Shown here piece by piece: positions 24,401 to 34,015 of a DNA stretch of 50,391 bases. Numbering within the stretch: the stretch's first letter is position 1; every line of letters starts with the position of its first letter. The notes below the pieces were generated by a model, which worked only from the letters and a program-made list of their open reading frames with translations, had not been told where the DNA came from and searched no databases. The position numbers and the translations under genes were made by a program. This DNA comes from an uncultured delta proteobacterium (GTDB taxonomy: Bacteria > Desulfobacterota > Desulfobulbia > Desulfobulbales > Desulfocapsaceae). The stretch covers positions 1 through 50,391 of the forward strand of contig CAIQWD010000110.1 in assembly GCA_903875445.1 (NCBI GenBank), in the 5' to 3' direction.

Positions 24401-26833
24401 CTACTTAAAGCAGATCCGCTTCACCTCATCAAAGGTGGAAACAAAGTACGGGGTAATTCCTTCCTTGATATGCGCCGGCAGCATCTCGAAATCCTCCTGA
24501 TTGTCCTTCGGCAGAAGCACCTCCTGGACTTTCGCCCGCTGCGAGGCGATCATTTTTTCCTTCACCCCGCCTATCGGCATGACCAAACCGCTGAGAGTCA
24601 GCTCGCCAGTCATGGCAATATTCGGCCGAATGGCTTTATTCATGACCAGTGAATACAGCGAGCAGGCCATGGTGATGCCGGCCGACGGCCCATCTTTTGG
24701 CGTCGCTCCGGCCGGGACATGGAGGTGGATGAGATTATTTTTGAAAAAATCGCTCCCCTCTTTGTTGTCGCGCATCAGCGACCGGACATAGCTGTAGGCG
24801 ATCTCCGACGACTCGATCATCACCTGCCCGAGCTGGCCGGTCTGCTTGAAACCCGCCTGTCCGGTAGGAATAGGAATCGACTCGATATGCAGGGTGGCCC
24901 CACCCATGCTGGTATAAGCGAGCCCGGTAATAACCCCGACCCGCGGCTTGCGGAAGGCGTGTTCCTCGGAGAAGAAGCGCTTGCCGAGGAATTCTTTCAG
25001 ATCGTCCACATGAATGCGGATGTTCTGTTCGGGATTATCGATGATCTTGCCTACCGATTTACGGAGGATCTTTTTGATGGCGTTCTCCAAGCCCCGCACT
25101 CCGGCCTCACGGGCATAGCCGTCGACAATCGCCGTCAGCACCGCTTTCGGCAGAGTGATCTGCTGCGCAGTCAGGCCATGTGCCTTGAGTTGCTTGGGCA
25201 GGAGATGGCGACGGGCGATCTCGACCTTTTCCTCCATGATATATCCGGGCAGCTGGATGATCTCCATCCGGTCCATGAGCGGGGCCGGGATGGTGTCGAC
25301 CTGGTTGGCGGTACAGATGAAGAAAATCTTCGACAGATCAAAGCGCACATCCAGGTAATGATCGAGAAAATCACGGTTCTGTTCCGGGTCGAGGACTTCC
25401 AAGAGGGCTGAAGCCGGATCGCCGTGGAAACTGGCACCGATCTTATCGATCTCATCGAGCATGATGACCGGATTGGCGGTCTTGCAGGTCTTGATCGCCT
25501 GGATGAATTTTCCCGGCATCGCCCCAATATAGGTGCGGCGGTGCCCTTTGATCTCCGCCTCGTCACGCATGCCGCCCAAGGAAAAGCGGAAAAACTCCCG
25601 TCCGAGACTCTGGGCCACGGAGCGACCGATGGAGGTCTTGCCAACGCCCGGCGGGCCCTGCAGAAGAAGGATGGTGCCGGACAAATCGCCCTTAATGACG
25701 CCGACGGAGATCAGTTCGAGAATCCTGTTCTTGACATCTTCCAGGCCATAATGGTCCCGATCGAGGATCTTGGAGGCCTTTTTCCGGTTATAACTGTCCT
25801 TGGAATACACTCCCCAGGGGAGAATGGTCAGCCAGTCAAGATAGGTCCGAGTTACATTGAATTCCGGGGAGGAAGAGCCGAGGAGCTTCATTTTTTCGAT
25901 CTCCTCCGCCACCTTCTCCCTCGCCTCGTCGGAAAGAACCAGCTTTTTCAGGCGATTCTCATACTTTTCGATTTCCGTTTGCGTGTCGTCTTTTGACAAG
26001 CCCAGCTCTTTTTTGATTTCCTGCAGCTGCGCCTTAAGAAAGAATTCCCTTTGTTGCTTGGACAGCTGCTCCTCAATACGTTTCGAGATCTTGGCCTTCA
26101 GTTTGGAGATTTCCACCTCATTCTTCAAGAGGATCAAGACCGATTCGAGGCGTTCGCGGATATCGGCGGTTTCGAGAATTTTCTGAATTTCTCGCCCGGA
26201 AGAAGTGGTCATGGCGGCGGCAAAATCGGCAAGCGACCCGGGATCGCTAAGATTTATCCGCTCAATGAGGAGCGACAAACCCTCTTTGAACAGGGGATTC
26301 ATATTCACCAGGTCTTTGATGCAGTCAATGATTGCCACCGAATAGGCCTTCAGCTCATCGGTATTTTCCTGAATGGGCTCGTACCGATAGCTCACATCGG
26401 CGACAAAGAGCGAATTTTTTTTCGCCAAGGCCAGGATATCGAAACGCTCCAGTGCCTGCACCAGAATCTGCAAAGGTTCCCCCGGCTTAAAGGGCGAAAC
26501 CTGAATTACCCTGGCTACCGAACCGACCTTGAAAAAGTCATCGGGGCCCTGGGCTGCATGGGCAAGGCCATCTTCTTTCGGGATCTGCAGAACCAGACCG
26601 AAGTAGAGAGGCATATTTTGGTTCATATGCCGCATGACCGCTTCCTGCAAACCGCCATCTTCGATGATGATCGGCCCCATCATTTTCGGGAACATCGGGC
26701 GATCATGCAGAGGGATGAGCATCAGCTTCTCGGGCAGCAAATCCTTGGCGACAATTAAAGATTTTCCCGGCTCTTTTTCCTCTTCCGGAGATTCGATTCC
26801 ATCGGGGGTTAGAACAGTGGTTTCCTCAGACAT
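24401..26833 (-). CDS. lon: ATP-dependent protease Lon
   Basis: 810 residues, typical LonA. The N-terminal substrate-recognition domain spans about 25-225, a coiled coil follows ([20 protein letters not shown]), then AAA+ with Walker [10 protein letters not shown] and the conserved [20 protein letters not shown], and a C-terminal serine-lysine protease domain with S717 in PKDGPSAG and K760 in GGVKEK. It degrades misfolded and short-lived regulatory proteins in the cytosol. Start after AAGGAGAAAAAG. It forms a single-gene unit with its own hairpin terminator. Confidence 0.98.
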   Translation of the reverse strand: MSEETTVLTPDGIESPEEEKEPGKSLIVAKDLLPEKLMLIPLHDRPMFPKMMGPIIIEDGGLQEAVMRHMNQNMPLYFGLVLQIPKEDGLAHAAQGPDDFFKVGSVARVIQVSPFKPGEPLQILVQALERFDILALAKKNSLFVADVSYRYEPIQENTDELKAYSVAIIDCIKDLVNMNPLFKEGLSLLIERINLSDPGSLADFAAAMTTSSGREIQKILETADIRERLESVLILLKNEVEISKLKAKISKRIEEQLSKQQREFFLKAQLQEIKKELGLSKDDTQTEIEKYENRLKKLVLSDEAREKVAEEIEKMKLLGSSSPEFNVTRTYLDWLTILPWGVYSKDSYNRKKASKILDRDHYGLEDVKNRILELISVGVIKGDLSGTILLLQGPPGVGKTSIGRSVAQSLGREFFRFSLGGMRDEAEIKGHRRTYIGAMPGKFIQAIKTCKTANPVIMLDEIDKIGASFHGDPASALLEVLDPEQNRDFLDHYLDVRFDLSKIFFICTANQVDTIPAPLMDRMEIIQLPGYIMEEKVEIARRHLLPKQLKAHGLTAQQITLPKAVLTAIVDGYAREAGVRGLENAIKKILRKSVGKIIDNPEQNIRIHVDDLKEFLGKRFFSEEHAFRKPRVGVITGLAYTSMGGATLHIESIPIPTGQAGFKQTGQLGQVMIESSEIAYSYVRSLMRDNKEGSDFFKNNLIHLHVPAGATPKDGPSAGITMACSLYSLVMNKAIRPNIAMTGELTLSGLVMPIGGVKEKMIASQRAKVQEVLLPKDNQEDFEMLPAHIKEGITPYFVSTFDEVKRICFK

Positions 26834-27160
26834 TCTTTTTCTCCTTAGATATACAAACGAAAGTACTCTCTACTTTTTCTTAGATAGTAAAATTAGCTAC
26901 AAAAGATCAGTCGTTGTCAAGCTCCTTGTCGGCGGGCCTGCCAATCGCGTACAAACAAAGATAATCATTTGCAACTGAATGCAAACTCTTTTCCGGTCTC
27001 TTTCCCCTTACCCTGTATTTTTCAGCAATTGTCGCAAGCCATATGGCTGCTTGATCTCTGGCAAACCGGCATTATCCTTATCGCGAGTAGAAGCTGCATG
27101 ACCATGACTTACGACTCGATTATCGAGAAATTATTTTGAAAATTTTAGCGACGGCCAGCC
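26834..27160. other. Divergent promoter region, lon / nitroreductase
   Basis: 327 bases between the divergent lon and nitroreductase genes. It must carry both promoters. I see no open frame, strong hairpin or recognisable heat-shock (CIRCE-type) repeat. Confidence 0.5.
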
Positions 27161-27826
27161 ATGAACGTTATCGATGCCTTGCAACAACGAAAATCGACCC
27201 GCGCCTTTCTGGCAAAACCGGTGGATAAAGAAAAGATCATTGCCATCCTTCGGGCAGCCCGCCATGCCCCTTCCGGCACCAACGCCCAACCATGGCAGGT
27301 TGCGGTGGTCAGCGGCAAAAAGAAGGCCGAGTTGACGGCGGCCATGGAAAGCGCCTTCCGAGAAAAGGGAGCGGGCACTATGGACTATCACTACTACCCC
27401 TTGGAGTGGCATGAACCGTTCAACAAGCGGCGGGTTACCTGTGGCGCCCAGCTGTATGCGGCGCTGAACATCGAACGACACGACAAAGACCGGAGATTTG
27501 AGCAGTGGGCCGCCAACTACCGGGCCTTCGATGCTCCGGTGGTGCTGTTCTTCTTCCTTGACCCGGCCATGCAGAAGGGTTCCTTTCTCGACTTCGGCAT
27601 GTTTATCCAGTCGGTGATGCTGGCCGCCGTCGAAGAGGGCCTTGCCACCTGCGCCCAGGCAGCCCTCGGTCAATATCCGCAATTGGTCAAGGATTTCCTG
27701 GGCTATAGCCGGGAAACGATCCTCCTCTGCGGCATGGCCCTCGGCTACGAAGATAAAGATGCTTTGGTCAACAACTACCGGACGGAGCGTGAGGAGGTGG
27801 CGGTTTTCACCCGGTTCTTCGACTGA
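27161..27826 (+). CDS. Nitroreductase family FMN-dependent oxidoreductase
   Basis: 221 residues. The FMN-binding N-terminal pattern is clear (QQRKSTRAFLAKPV and AARHAPSGTNAQPWQ), as are FGMFIQSVMLAAVEEGLATC and the late LLCGMALGY. Members reduce nitro-aromatics, quinones or flavins with NAD(P)H as soluble dimers. Substrate cannot be told from sequence. It stands alone between lon and the ferritin-like gene and is followed by the hairpin at 27875-27927. Confidence 0.93.
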   Translation: MNVIDALQQRKSTRAFLAKPVDKEKIIAILRAARHAPSGTNAQPWQVAVVSGKKKAELTAAMESAFREKGAGTMDYHYYPLEWHEPFNKRRVTCGAQLYAALNIERHDKDRRFEQWAANYRAFDAPVVLFFFLDPAMQKGSFLDFGMFIQSVMLAAVEEGLATCAQAALGQYPQLVKDFLGYSRETILLCGMALGYEDKDALVNNYRTEREEVAVFTRFFD

Positions 27827-27874
27827 GCCATCGTTTAAAGCTAATCCTTCCAATTCTGTGTTATTCTCGGCATA

Positions 27875-27927
27875 AGTGGCCGTAAAGAAATGGATAATAA
27901 AGTATGGATTATTTCTTAACGGCCACT
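27875..27927. repeat. Long inverted repeat after the nitroreductase gene
   Basis: Arms 27875-27891 and 27911-27927 are 17 bases with one mismatch (AGTGGCCGTAAAGAAAT against its inverse ATTTCTTAACGGCCACT), with a 19-base loop. An A-run follows on the plus strand, not a T-run, so it is a poor terminator for the nitroreductase gene. It may be a small palindromic repeat element or the operator of the next gene. Confidence 0.6.
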
Positions 27928-28049
27928 AAAAATACTTTGCTGCCGATAAAAATCCTGTAGAATGAGGCCACAAAGCACCCTGACTGACTTTTTTTTGCAA
28001 AGAGGCCGGGACGAACGAATCAAAACACCACGCACGCCGGGAGAAATGC

Positions 28050-28508
28050 ATGTTCACCATCGCCGATATCCGCAATATCGCTGTCCAGATCGAGAAAAAT
28101 GGAGAAGAAACTTACCGGAAAGCCAGCCTTGCCAGTAAGAACCCCGAGATAGCGCAACTGCTGGCAGCCATGGCCGACGACGAGAGACGGCACGGAGAAT
28201 GGCTGGCGACCCTTACCTCCGACAAACCGCTCACCGAGGAACAAAGGGAAATGGAGGTAGCGGGCAGGACTTTGCTCCAGGATATGGTCAAGGGCAACCC
28301 CTTCCTGCTCGCCGAAAGCGAACTCGAACGCGCAGAAAGTGTAGGCGAAGTGCTGACCCGATCCAAAGATTTCGAGGAGGACACCATCCTCTTTTACCAA
28401 TTCATCCAGGAATTTCTCGATGATCCGGACGCCGTCCGCCAGATGCAAAGCATCATCGCCGAAGAACACAACCATCTGCGCCAACTGGAAAAAATGAGGA
28501 CACCATGA
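28050..28508 (+). CDS. Ferritin-like diiron protein (rubrerythrin-type, no rubredoxin domain)
   Basis: 152 residues. Four-helix-bundle pattern with the two paired Glu/His motifs of rubrerythrins: QIEKNGEETYRKA and DDERRHGEW in the first half, KDFEEDTILFYQF and IAEEHNHLRQL in the second. Rubrerythrins detoxify peroxide in anaerobes; without the rubredoxin domain an outside electron donor is needed. Its stop overlaps the aconitase ATG by four bases, so the two are translationally coupled. Protection of, or iron supply to, the oxygen-labile Fe-S cluster of aconitase is a reasonable inference. Confidence 0.9.
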   Translation: MFTIADIRNIAVQIEKNGEETYRKASLASKNPEIAQLLAAMADDERRHGEWLATLTSDKPLTEEQREMEVAGRTLLQDMVKGNPFLLAESELERAESVGEVLTRSKDFEEDTILFYQFIQEFLDDPDAVRQMQSIIAEEHNHLRQLEKMRTP

Positions 28509-31240
28509 CCAACCAGGACTTCATCAAGCAATTACCGGGAAACACTCGCTACTTTGCCATCAAAGAACTGGCCGGGTCGGGTATGGGATCGATAGACCGG
28601 CTCCCCTACTCGATTCGTATCCTGGTCGAAAATCTGCTACGAAAATTTGACGGCCGGATCATCACCGAACAGGATCTGCGGGCCATCACCGGCTGGCAGA
28701 AACACTATGCCGCACCGGTTGAGATCCCCTTTCATCCGGCGCGGGTATTGATGCAGGACTTTACCGGGGTCCCGGCGGTAGTCGATCTTGCGGTGATGCG
28801 CGATGCAGTCAAACAGCAGGGCGGCGACCCGGCCCGCGTCAACCCCCGGGTGCCGGTCGAACTGGTCGCCGACCATTCGGTGCAGATCGATTCCTACGGC
28901 ACCAGCGGCAGTCTCACCGCCAATGTTGCCAAGGAATACGAGAGGAACAGCGAACGCTATGCCCTGCTCAAATGGGCGCAGAAAAGTTTTAACAATTTCC
29001 GAGTGGTACCGCCAAATTCCGGTATCTGCCATCAGGTCAACCTCGAACATCTCGGTCGAGTGACCATCACCGAGAGCGTCGGCGATCACACCTTCGCCTA
29101 CCCCGATACCCTGGTCGGCCTTGATTCGCACACCCCGATGATCAACGGCATCGGCGTTCTCGGCTGGGGGGTCGGCGGCATTGAAGCCGAGGCGGTCATG
29201 CTCGGCCAGCCGTATTATATGTCGATCCCCGAGGTTATCGGGGTGCGGCTCACCGGCCGCTTGCCGCTCGGGGTCACCGCCACCGATCTGGTCCTGACCC
29301 TTACCGAACTCCTCCGCAAGAATAAGGTGGTGGAAAAATTCGTCGAATACTTCGGCCCCGGCATGGAAAACCTGTCGATCCCCGACCGCGCCACCATCGC
29401 CAACATGACCCCGGAGTACGGGGCGACCCTTGGCTTTTTCCCCATTGACGACAAAACTATCGACTATCTGAAGATAACCGGTCGGGACAAACAAGCGGCC
29501 ATCACCGAGGCCTATGCCAAGGCCAACGCTCTCTTCTACACCGGCCAGGAACCCTGCGAATACACGAAGATCATCGACTTCGACCTAACGAGTGTCGAAC
29601 CGTGCCTGGCAGGACCGGCAAGACCCCAGGACCGCATTCCTCTGTCCGCTATGCGTTCGACCTTCGAAAAAATTCTCGGCTGCGACTTTGAGCGGGACGC
29701 CTCTCCCGTTGACCACTCGACTTTCATCCATGAATCCGGCTGCGAGACAAGCCGCGACGAGACCTGCCGCATCAAGGGTAAAAATAATATCACTACCGTG
29801 GTCAACGGCACGCCGGTCAGCTTCGGTGACGGCAGCGTCGTTATCGCCGCCATCACCTCCTGCACCAACACCTCGAACCCCGAAGCCCTCATCGGTGCCG
29901 GACTTATGGCCAGGGCGGCCGTCAAACGCGGCCTGAAAATACCCGCCTACGTCAAGACCTCCCTTGCCCCAGGCTCCAGGGTCGTCAGCAGATACCTTGA
30001 GGGGAGCGGCCTGCTTCCCTATTTCGAGGCCCTCGGCTTTCATATCGCCGCCTATGGCTGCACGACCTGTATCGGCAACAGCGGGCCTCTCAACCCCGAG
30101 ATTGAAAAGGCCATCAAAGATCACGATCTGAACGTCGCCGCCGTGCTTTCCGGCAACAGGAACTTTGAAGCGCGCATCCATCAGTTGATCAAATCCAACT
30201 TCCTCGCCTCACCGATGCTGGTCCTCGCCTTCGCCCTCGCCGGGCGAGTGGATGTCGATCTCACCTGCAATCCACTGGCCTATGACCCGAATGGCCTGCC
30301 GGTGTATCTGAAGGACCTCTGGCCGGACCAGGAAAAAATCGCCGCCCTGGCAGGGCGTTACGTCACCAAGGAGGCCTTTAGCCTGGAATATGCGAAGGTT
30401 TTTGACGGAGACGACTTCTGGCAAGGCCTGAAGGTTGGCGAAAGCGCAACCTACCTTTGGGACGAAAAGTCTACCTACATCAAAAAACCGCCTTATTTCG
30501 ATAACTTCACCAGCATCCCGGCTATACCTCAAGACATCAAGGCGGCGCGGGCCTTTCTCCTCTTGGGCGACAGTGTCACCACCGACCATATCTCCCCGGC
30601 GGGGGCGATCTCAAAGGACTATCCGGCCGGACAATACCTGATGGCCCAAGGCGTTGATCCCGACCATTTTAATTCCTACGGTTCGCGACGCGGCAACCAT
30701 GAGGTCATGATGCGCGGCACCTTCGGCAATATCCGCATTAAAAACCGGATGATCGCTCCCAAGGAAGGGGCTTACACCGTCAAGTATCCGGAACAAAGCG
30801 AAATGTTTAACTATGACGCCGCCATGGAATACCTGCAGGAAGGAACCCCCCTGGTCGTTCTCGCCGGCAAGGAATACGGCACCGGTTCTTCCCGCGACTG
30901 GGCTGCCAAAGGCACCTGTCTCCTCGGGGTGCGGGCGGTGATCGCCGAATCCTTCGAGCGTATCCACCGCAACAATCTGGTCGGTATGGGAGCCCTGCCC
31001 CTGATTTTCAAGGACGGCCAGAACGCCGGCCTCCTCGGACTGGACGGCACGGAAGCCTACTCCATCCTTGGGCTTTCAGACATTACGCCACGCAAAGAAC
31101 TCACCGTCCAGGCCGTTAAAACCGATGGAAGGGCTATTACCTTTTCGGTCTTCGCCCGCCTCGACACGGAGGTCGATGTCCTCTATTTCCAGCATGGCGG
31201 CATCCTCCCCTATGTCCTGCGACAAATGATGAGAGACTGA
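28505..31240 (+). CDS. acnA: Aconitate hydratase, AcnA/IRP type
   Basis: 911 residues, full length for the AcnA class. Seen: VVPPNSGICHQVNLEHL, DTLVGLDSHTPMINGIGVLG, Fe-S ligand cysteines in ITSCTNTSNP and YGCTTCIGNSGP, and the swivel-domain substrate loop GTGSSRDWAAKG. It interconverts citrate and isocitrate through a [4Fe-4S] cluster in the TCA cycle; the class can also bind mRNA when the cluster is lost. The ATG overlaps the diiron-protein stop (ATGA). Confidence 0.98.
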   Translation: MTNQDFIKQLPGNTRYFAIKELAGSGMGSIDRLPYSIRILVENLLRKFDGRIITEQDLRAITGWQKHYAAPVEIPFHPARVLMQDFTGVPAVVDLAVMRDAVKQQGGDPARVNPRVPVELVADHSVQIDSYGTSGSLTANVAKEYERNSERYALLKWAQKSFNNFRVVPPNSGICHQVNLEHLGRVTITESVGDHTFAYPDTLVGLDSHTPMINGIGVLGWGVGGIEAEAVMLGQPYYMSIPEVIGVRLTGRLPLGVTATDLVLTLTELLRKNKVVEKFVEYFGPGMENLSIPDRATIANMTPEYGATLGFFPIDDKTIDYLKITGRDKQAAITEAYAKANALFYTGQEPCEYTKIIDFDLTSVEPCLAGPARPQDRIPLSAMRSTFEKILGCDFERDASPVDHSTFIHESGCETSRDETCRIKGKNNITTVVNGTPVSFGDGSVVIAAITSCTNTSNPEALIGAGLMARAAVKRGLKIPAYVKTSLAPGSRVVSRYLEGSGLLPYFEALGFHIAAYGCTTCIGNSGPLNPEIEKAIKDHDLNVAAVLSGNRNFEARIHQLIKSNFLASPMLVLAFALAGRVDVDLTCNPLAYDPNGLPVYLKDLWPDQEKIAALAGRYVTKEAFSLEYAKVFDGDDFWQGLKVGESATYLWDEKSTYIKKPPYFDNFTSIPAIPQDIKAARAFLLLGDSVTTDHISPAGAISKDYPAGQYLMAQGVDPDHFNSYGSRRGNHEVMMRGTFGNIRIKNRMIAPKEGAYTVKYPEQSEMFNYDAAMEYLQEGTPLVVLAGKEYGTGSSRDWAAKGTCLLGVRAVIAESFERIHRNNLVGMGALPLIFKDGQNAGLLGLDGTEAYSILGLSDITPRKELTVQAVKTDGRAITFSVFARLDTEVDVLYFQHGGILPYVLRQMMRD

Positions 31241-31289
31241 TGACCATGGACGATACCATCCCTACCACCCCTTCAGGCAAAGGCTCAAT

Positions 31290-32081
31290 ATGAAAATGTT
31301 ACCGACAATAACACGAAAAACCAACAAGACCGGGGTAACGGGTGTAGCTATCACCGACGGATTCTGTCACAGCTACATCGTAGGTGATTCAGGAAGAAGA
31401 AAATCCAGAAAATTTTCCGTTGCCAAATACGGGGAAGATGAGGCACTGCGGCTGGCGATCAAATGGCGACGGGATCATGAACTGAAAATACACGGATATT
31501 CTGTTATACCCGCGTCACTTGTCCGCAGGAATTTTAAACACAGACAGAGTAGCCATAAAGCCAACCTGATGGAGCGGGGGAAAAAAATGGCCATCCTCGA
31601 AAACCGTCAAAAACAACAGGAGGTATTTACGCAAAGGAAAAAAGAATACCACAACACGACCGGGAAATATATCTACCGCGTTGATGATCTCGTTGCCGGT
31701 CATGGCTGGCTCCTCCGAATTGAATTCGGCAAAGAGCTGGTCTGCAATTTAATTTTCCGCGATAGCCGCTATGGATCAGCGTCCGATGCACTTCGGCATG
31801 CTCAGAAAGAAAGGGAAAGACAGTTGACGCTGCATAATATCCCCTGTGCCGAGGGGCGACGTTTCAGAAAAAAACTTCATGTGGCGAACAGCAGCGGCGT
31901 TACTGGAGTTTCCTTGTCAGGCGGGTATTATCATTGCTATATACCGATCGAACCCAATGTAACAAAAAGACGGAAATTCTCGGTCAATCGATATGGCGAA
32001 AAAGTAGCCTTCCAATTGGCTGTGGAGTGGCGAAAAGAAATGGAAACCGAAGTCTACGGAGCCATTGCCTGCGCTCAATAA
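31290..32081 (+). CDS. Protein with repeated AP2/ERF-like DNA-binding domains
   Basis: 263 residues. Two segments fit the AP2/ERF fold: about 10-60 (TGVTGVAITDGFCHSYIV, RKFSVAKYGEDEALRLAIKWRRDHE) and about 203-258 (SGVTGVSLSGGYYHCYIP, RRKFSVNRYGEKVAFQLAVEWRKEM). A middle segment, about 120-175 (GHGWLLRIEF, SRYGSASDALRHAQKERER), looks like a degenerate third copy. In bacteria and phages AP2 domains are mostly attached to HNH nucleases or integrases; here no nuclease is seen. A sequence-specific DNA-binding role is likely, target unknown. It follows aconitase by 49 bases. Confidence 0.8.
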   Translation: MKMLPTITRKTNKTGVTGVAITDGFCHSYIVGDSGRRKSRKFSVAKYGEDEALRLAIKWRRDHELKIHGYSVIPASLVRRNFKHRQSSHKANLMERGKKMAILENRQKQQEVFTQRKKEYHNTTGKYIYRVDDLVAGHGWLLRIEFGKELVCNLIFRDSRYGSASDALRHAQKERERQLTLHNIPCAEGRRFRKKLHVANSSGVTGVSLSGGYYHCYIPIEPNVTKRRKFSVNRYGEKVAFQLAVEWRKEMETEVYGAIACAQ

Positions 32082-32107
32082 CAGAGGGCTGAAAGCTTAC
32101 GTTGCCT

Positions 32108-33094
32108 TCAAGTCGCAAACTTCCGCAGTGCATCCTCGCGCAGCAACTGGTTGAATTGAACATGCACACTGAAGTCGCCATAGAGATGGAAGGAAACCCG
32201 TACTACCCGGCCAATAACCGACATCGTTGGCGGATTCTCCTCCTCTGCACCGGTGATAAACAGCAGCAGGTTTCTCGCCAACAGAGTCCGGGCGACGGCT
32301 TTTTTGGCAAACCGCATACCAAGACAACATCCGCTCATCGAGATGTCCGACAAATCACCGCTATAAACGATCTCGGTCTTGCCTCCTTCCTTGGTTAAAA
32401 GTGTCGCCTTGACCGGGCCGGCAGCTGCATGGCGCGCATAGCGTTTTTTCTCCGTCTTTTTGTTACGCAGAATTTGATCCACCCTGCCGCTCTTCAGGCA
32501 GAAATCGATGAGTTTTTCATACAGGCCGGGGTACTTATCCTCCCAACCATCGGCGGCACTGCTTTCAAGGCACATCAGCTGCACATCGGTGTGGGTGATT
32601 GCAGAGGCCGAACAGAGGGAAATGGTGGAGAAGGTATACTCGCCCAAGATATCACCGGGCCCTAACTTGGCTAGGACGGTATTCTTGCCATCTTTTGGGG
32701 AGAATATTATGACATGTCCCTTGTCGATAAGAAAGAGTCTGCTGTTCATCGCTCCGTAATTCAGAATCATTGTCTTCGGCCGCAGAACATACTTCTTCAT
32801 GCTGTAATAGAAACAGTTGCGCTCCTCCTCGCTGAGGCAGTCGTAGAGTTTACTCCAGATTGCCAGGTGATCCCGGTCGATCCCCGCTGTCTTTTCATCT
32901 TCAATGATGCCGGCGGATTTGATGATTTCGCTGAGGGCCATCGGATCAATGGCGATGAGTTTCTCGTGCAGTTGGTCCGCCAGCTTAAAATCTCCGGCCT
33001 TTGCTGCGACCTGGATTTGGGCAAACAGTTGCTTTGTGGCCTGTGACTTGTCTTCTTCACCTGGCTGATTGGATGACGGAGGAAATGGAGACAC
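32108..33094 (-). CDS. Cyclic-nucleotide-binding domain plus PilZ domain protein
   Basis: About 328 residues from the GTG at 33094, which AGGAGG precedes by six bases; an upstream ATG at 33127 lies ahead of that site. Order: a helical N-terminal stretch, a CRP-type cyclic-nucleotide-binding domain (about 85-205: LIDKGHVIIFSP, LGPGDILGEYTF), and a C-terminal PilZ domain (about 220-325: KKRYARHAA and DLSDISMSGCCLG). PilZ binds cyclic-di-GMP through RxxxR and D/NxSxxG; the first motif is imperfect here. There is no DNA-binding domain. It may combine two nucleotide signals. Confidence 0.85.
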   Translation of the reverse strand: MSPFPPSSNQPGEEDKSQATKQLFAQIQVAAKAGDFKLADQLHEKLIAIDPMALSEIIKSAGIIEDEKTAGIDRDHLAIWSKLYDCLSEEERNCFYYSMKKYVLRPKTMILNYGAMNSRLFLIDKGHVIIFSPKDGKNTVLAKLGPGDILGEYTFSTISLCSASAITHTDVQLMCLESSAADGWEDKYPGLYEKLIDFCLKSGRVDQILRNKKTEKKRYARHAAAGPVKATLLTKEGGKTEIVYSGDLSDISMSGCCLGMRFAKKAVARTLLARNLLLFITGAEEENPPTMSVIGRVVRVSFHLYGDFSVHVQFNQLLREDALRKFAT

Positions 33095-33224
33095 GGGGTA
33101 CCTCCTGGTAAAATGGAGATGATACAATTAATGTGGTTAGGCCTTTGTACTCCTCTGCTGTAATCTGCGATATCAGGAAGGATTACTCTTTATCATACGC
33201 CACTTTTTCCGTCTCATCAGCTTT

Positions 33225-33968
33225 TCATTTAAAAAAATTCAGCAGCGCATGTAGAGTGGTCAAAGGATGCGGAGGACATCCGGGGATATAGAGATCAACG
33301 GGGAATAGAGCCCCGAGGTCGCCGACGATCTCTGGACTCCCGTAAAACGGCCCGCCGGAGATGGCGCAGGCACCGCCGGCAATGACCACCTTCGGCGAGG
33401 GAACCGCTTCATAAGTGGCTATGAGGGCGGTTTTCATGTTTTTCGAGATCGGCCCGGTGACGTGTATGCCGTCGGCATGGCGAGGCGAGGCAACGAAATC
33501 TATACCAAAGCGGGAGAGGTCGAAAAACGGCGTGTTCAGCACGTTGGTATCCGCTTCACAGGAGTTACAACCACCCGCCGACACCTGTCGCAACTGAAGA
33601 GACCGACCGAACAGCTTCTTGAAATGTTTTTTCGAATGTTCCGCCAAAGCCGGGAGGGTGCCATCACAGAGCAGCGCCTCCCGGCTGCTTGTCCCCATTC
33701 CGAAATCCTGACTGAAGGTGACGAAGGCCCCTTCCGCAACATTTTCGCAGCGCCCACAAAAGGTGCATTTACCAAGATCGATCTTCCGCTCCTCACACAA
33801 AATTGCATCCTGAGGGCAGATAGCGGCGCATTGCCTGACCATTGCCGCATCGCAAACACCGTTTATTTTTGGCAAGCCCCTGTATCGTTTATAGAGGTTG
33901 ATAGGTTCTTTCGGATACGAGGTGGTTTTGCAACCCTGCTCAAAGCGGTTCCTGATGATTTTCAACAT
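33225..33968 (-). CDS. Ehr complex small subunit, ferredoxin domain fused to NuoB/HyfI-like
   Basis: 247 residues. The N-terminal ~100 residues are a ferredoxin-like part (CAAICPQDAI and CTFCGRC) with enough cysteines for at least one [4Fe-4S] cluster. The rest is a NuoB/HyfI-type subunit keeping all four ligands of the proximal cluster (GGCNSCE, GGACAISGG, PGCPPHP). In group 4 hydrogenases these are separate HyfH and HyfI proteins; here they are fused. It is the last gene of the operon, 47 bases after the large-subunit gene, and would pass electrons to or from the large subunit. Confidence 0.9.
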   Translation of the reverse strand: MLKIIRNRFEQGCKTTSYPKEPINLYKRYRGLPKINGVCDAAMVRQCAAICPQDAILCEERKIDLGKCTFCGRCENVAEGAFVTFSQDFGMGTSSREALLCDGTLPALAEHSKKHFKKLFGRSLQLRQVSAGGCNSCEADTNVLNTPFFDLSRFGIDFVASPRHADGIHVTGPISKNMKTALIATYEAVPSPKVVIAGGACAISGGPFYGSPEIVGDLGALFPVDLYIPGCPPHPLTTLHALLNFFK

Positions 33969-34015
33969 GTTCTATACCTTGGGTATCGCGCCGATGAAGG
34001 AGTCATCCATTATAA

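Noticed and set aside
27131-27853. Minus-strand frame of 240 codons
   Set aside because: Antisense to the nitroreductase, which has the FMN-binding motifs.
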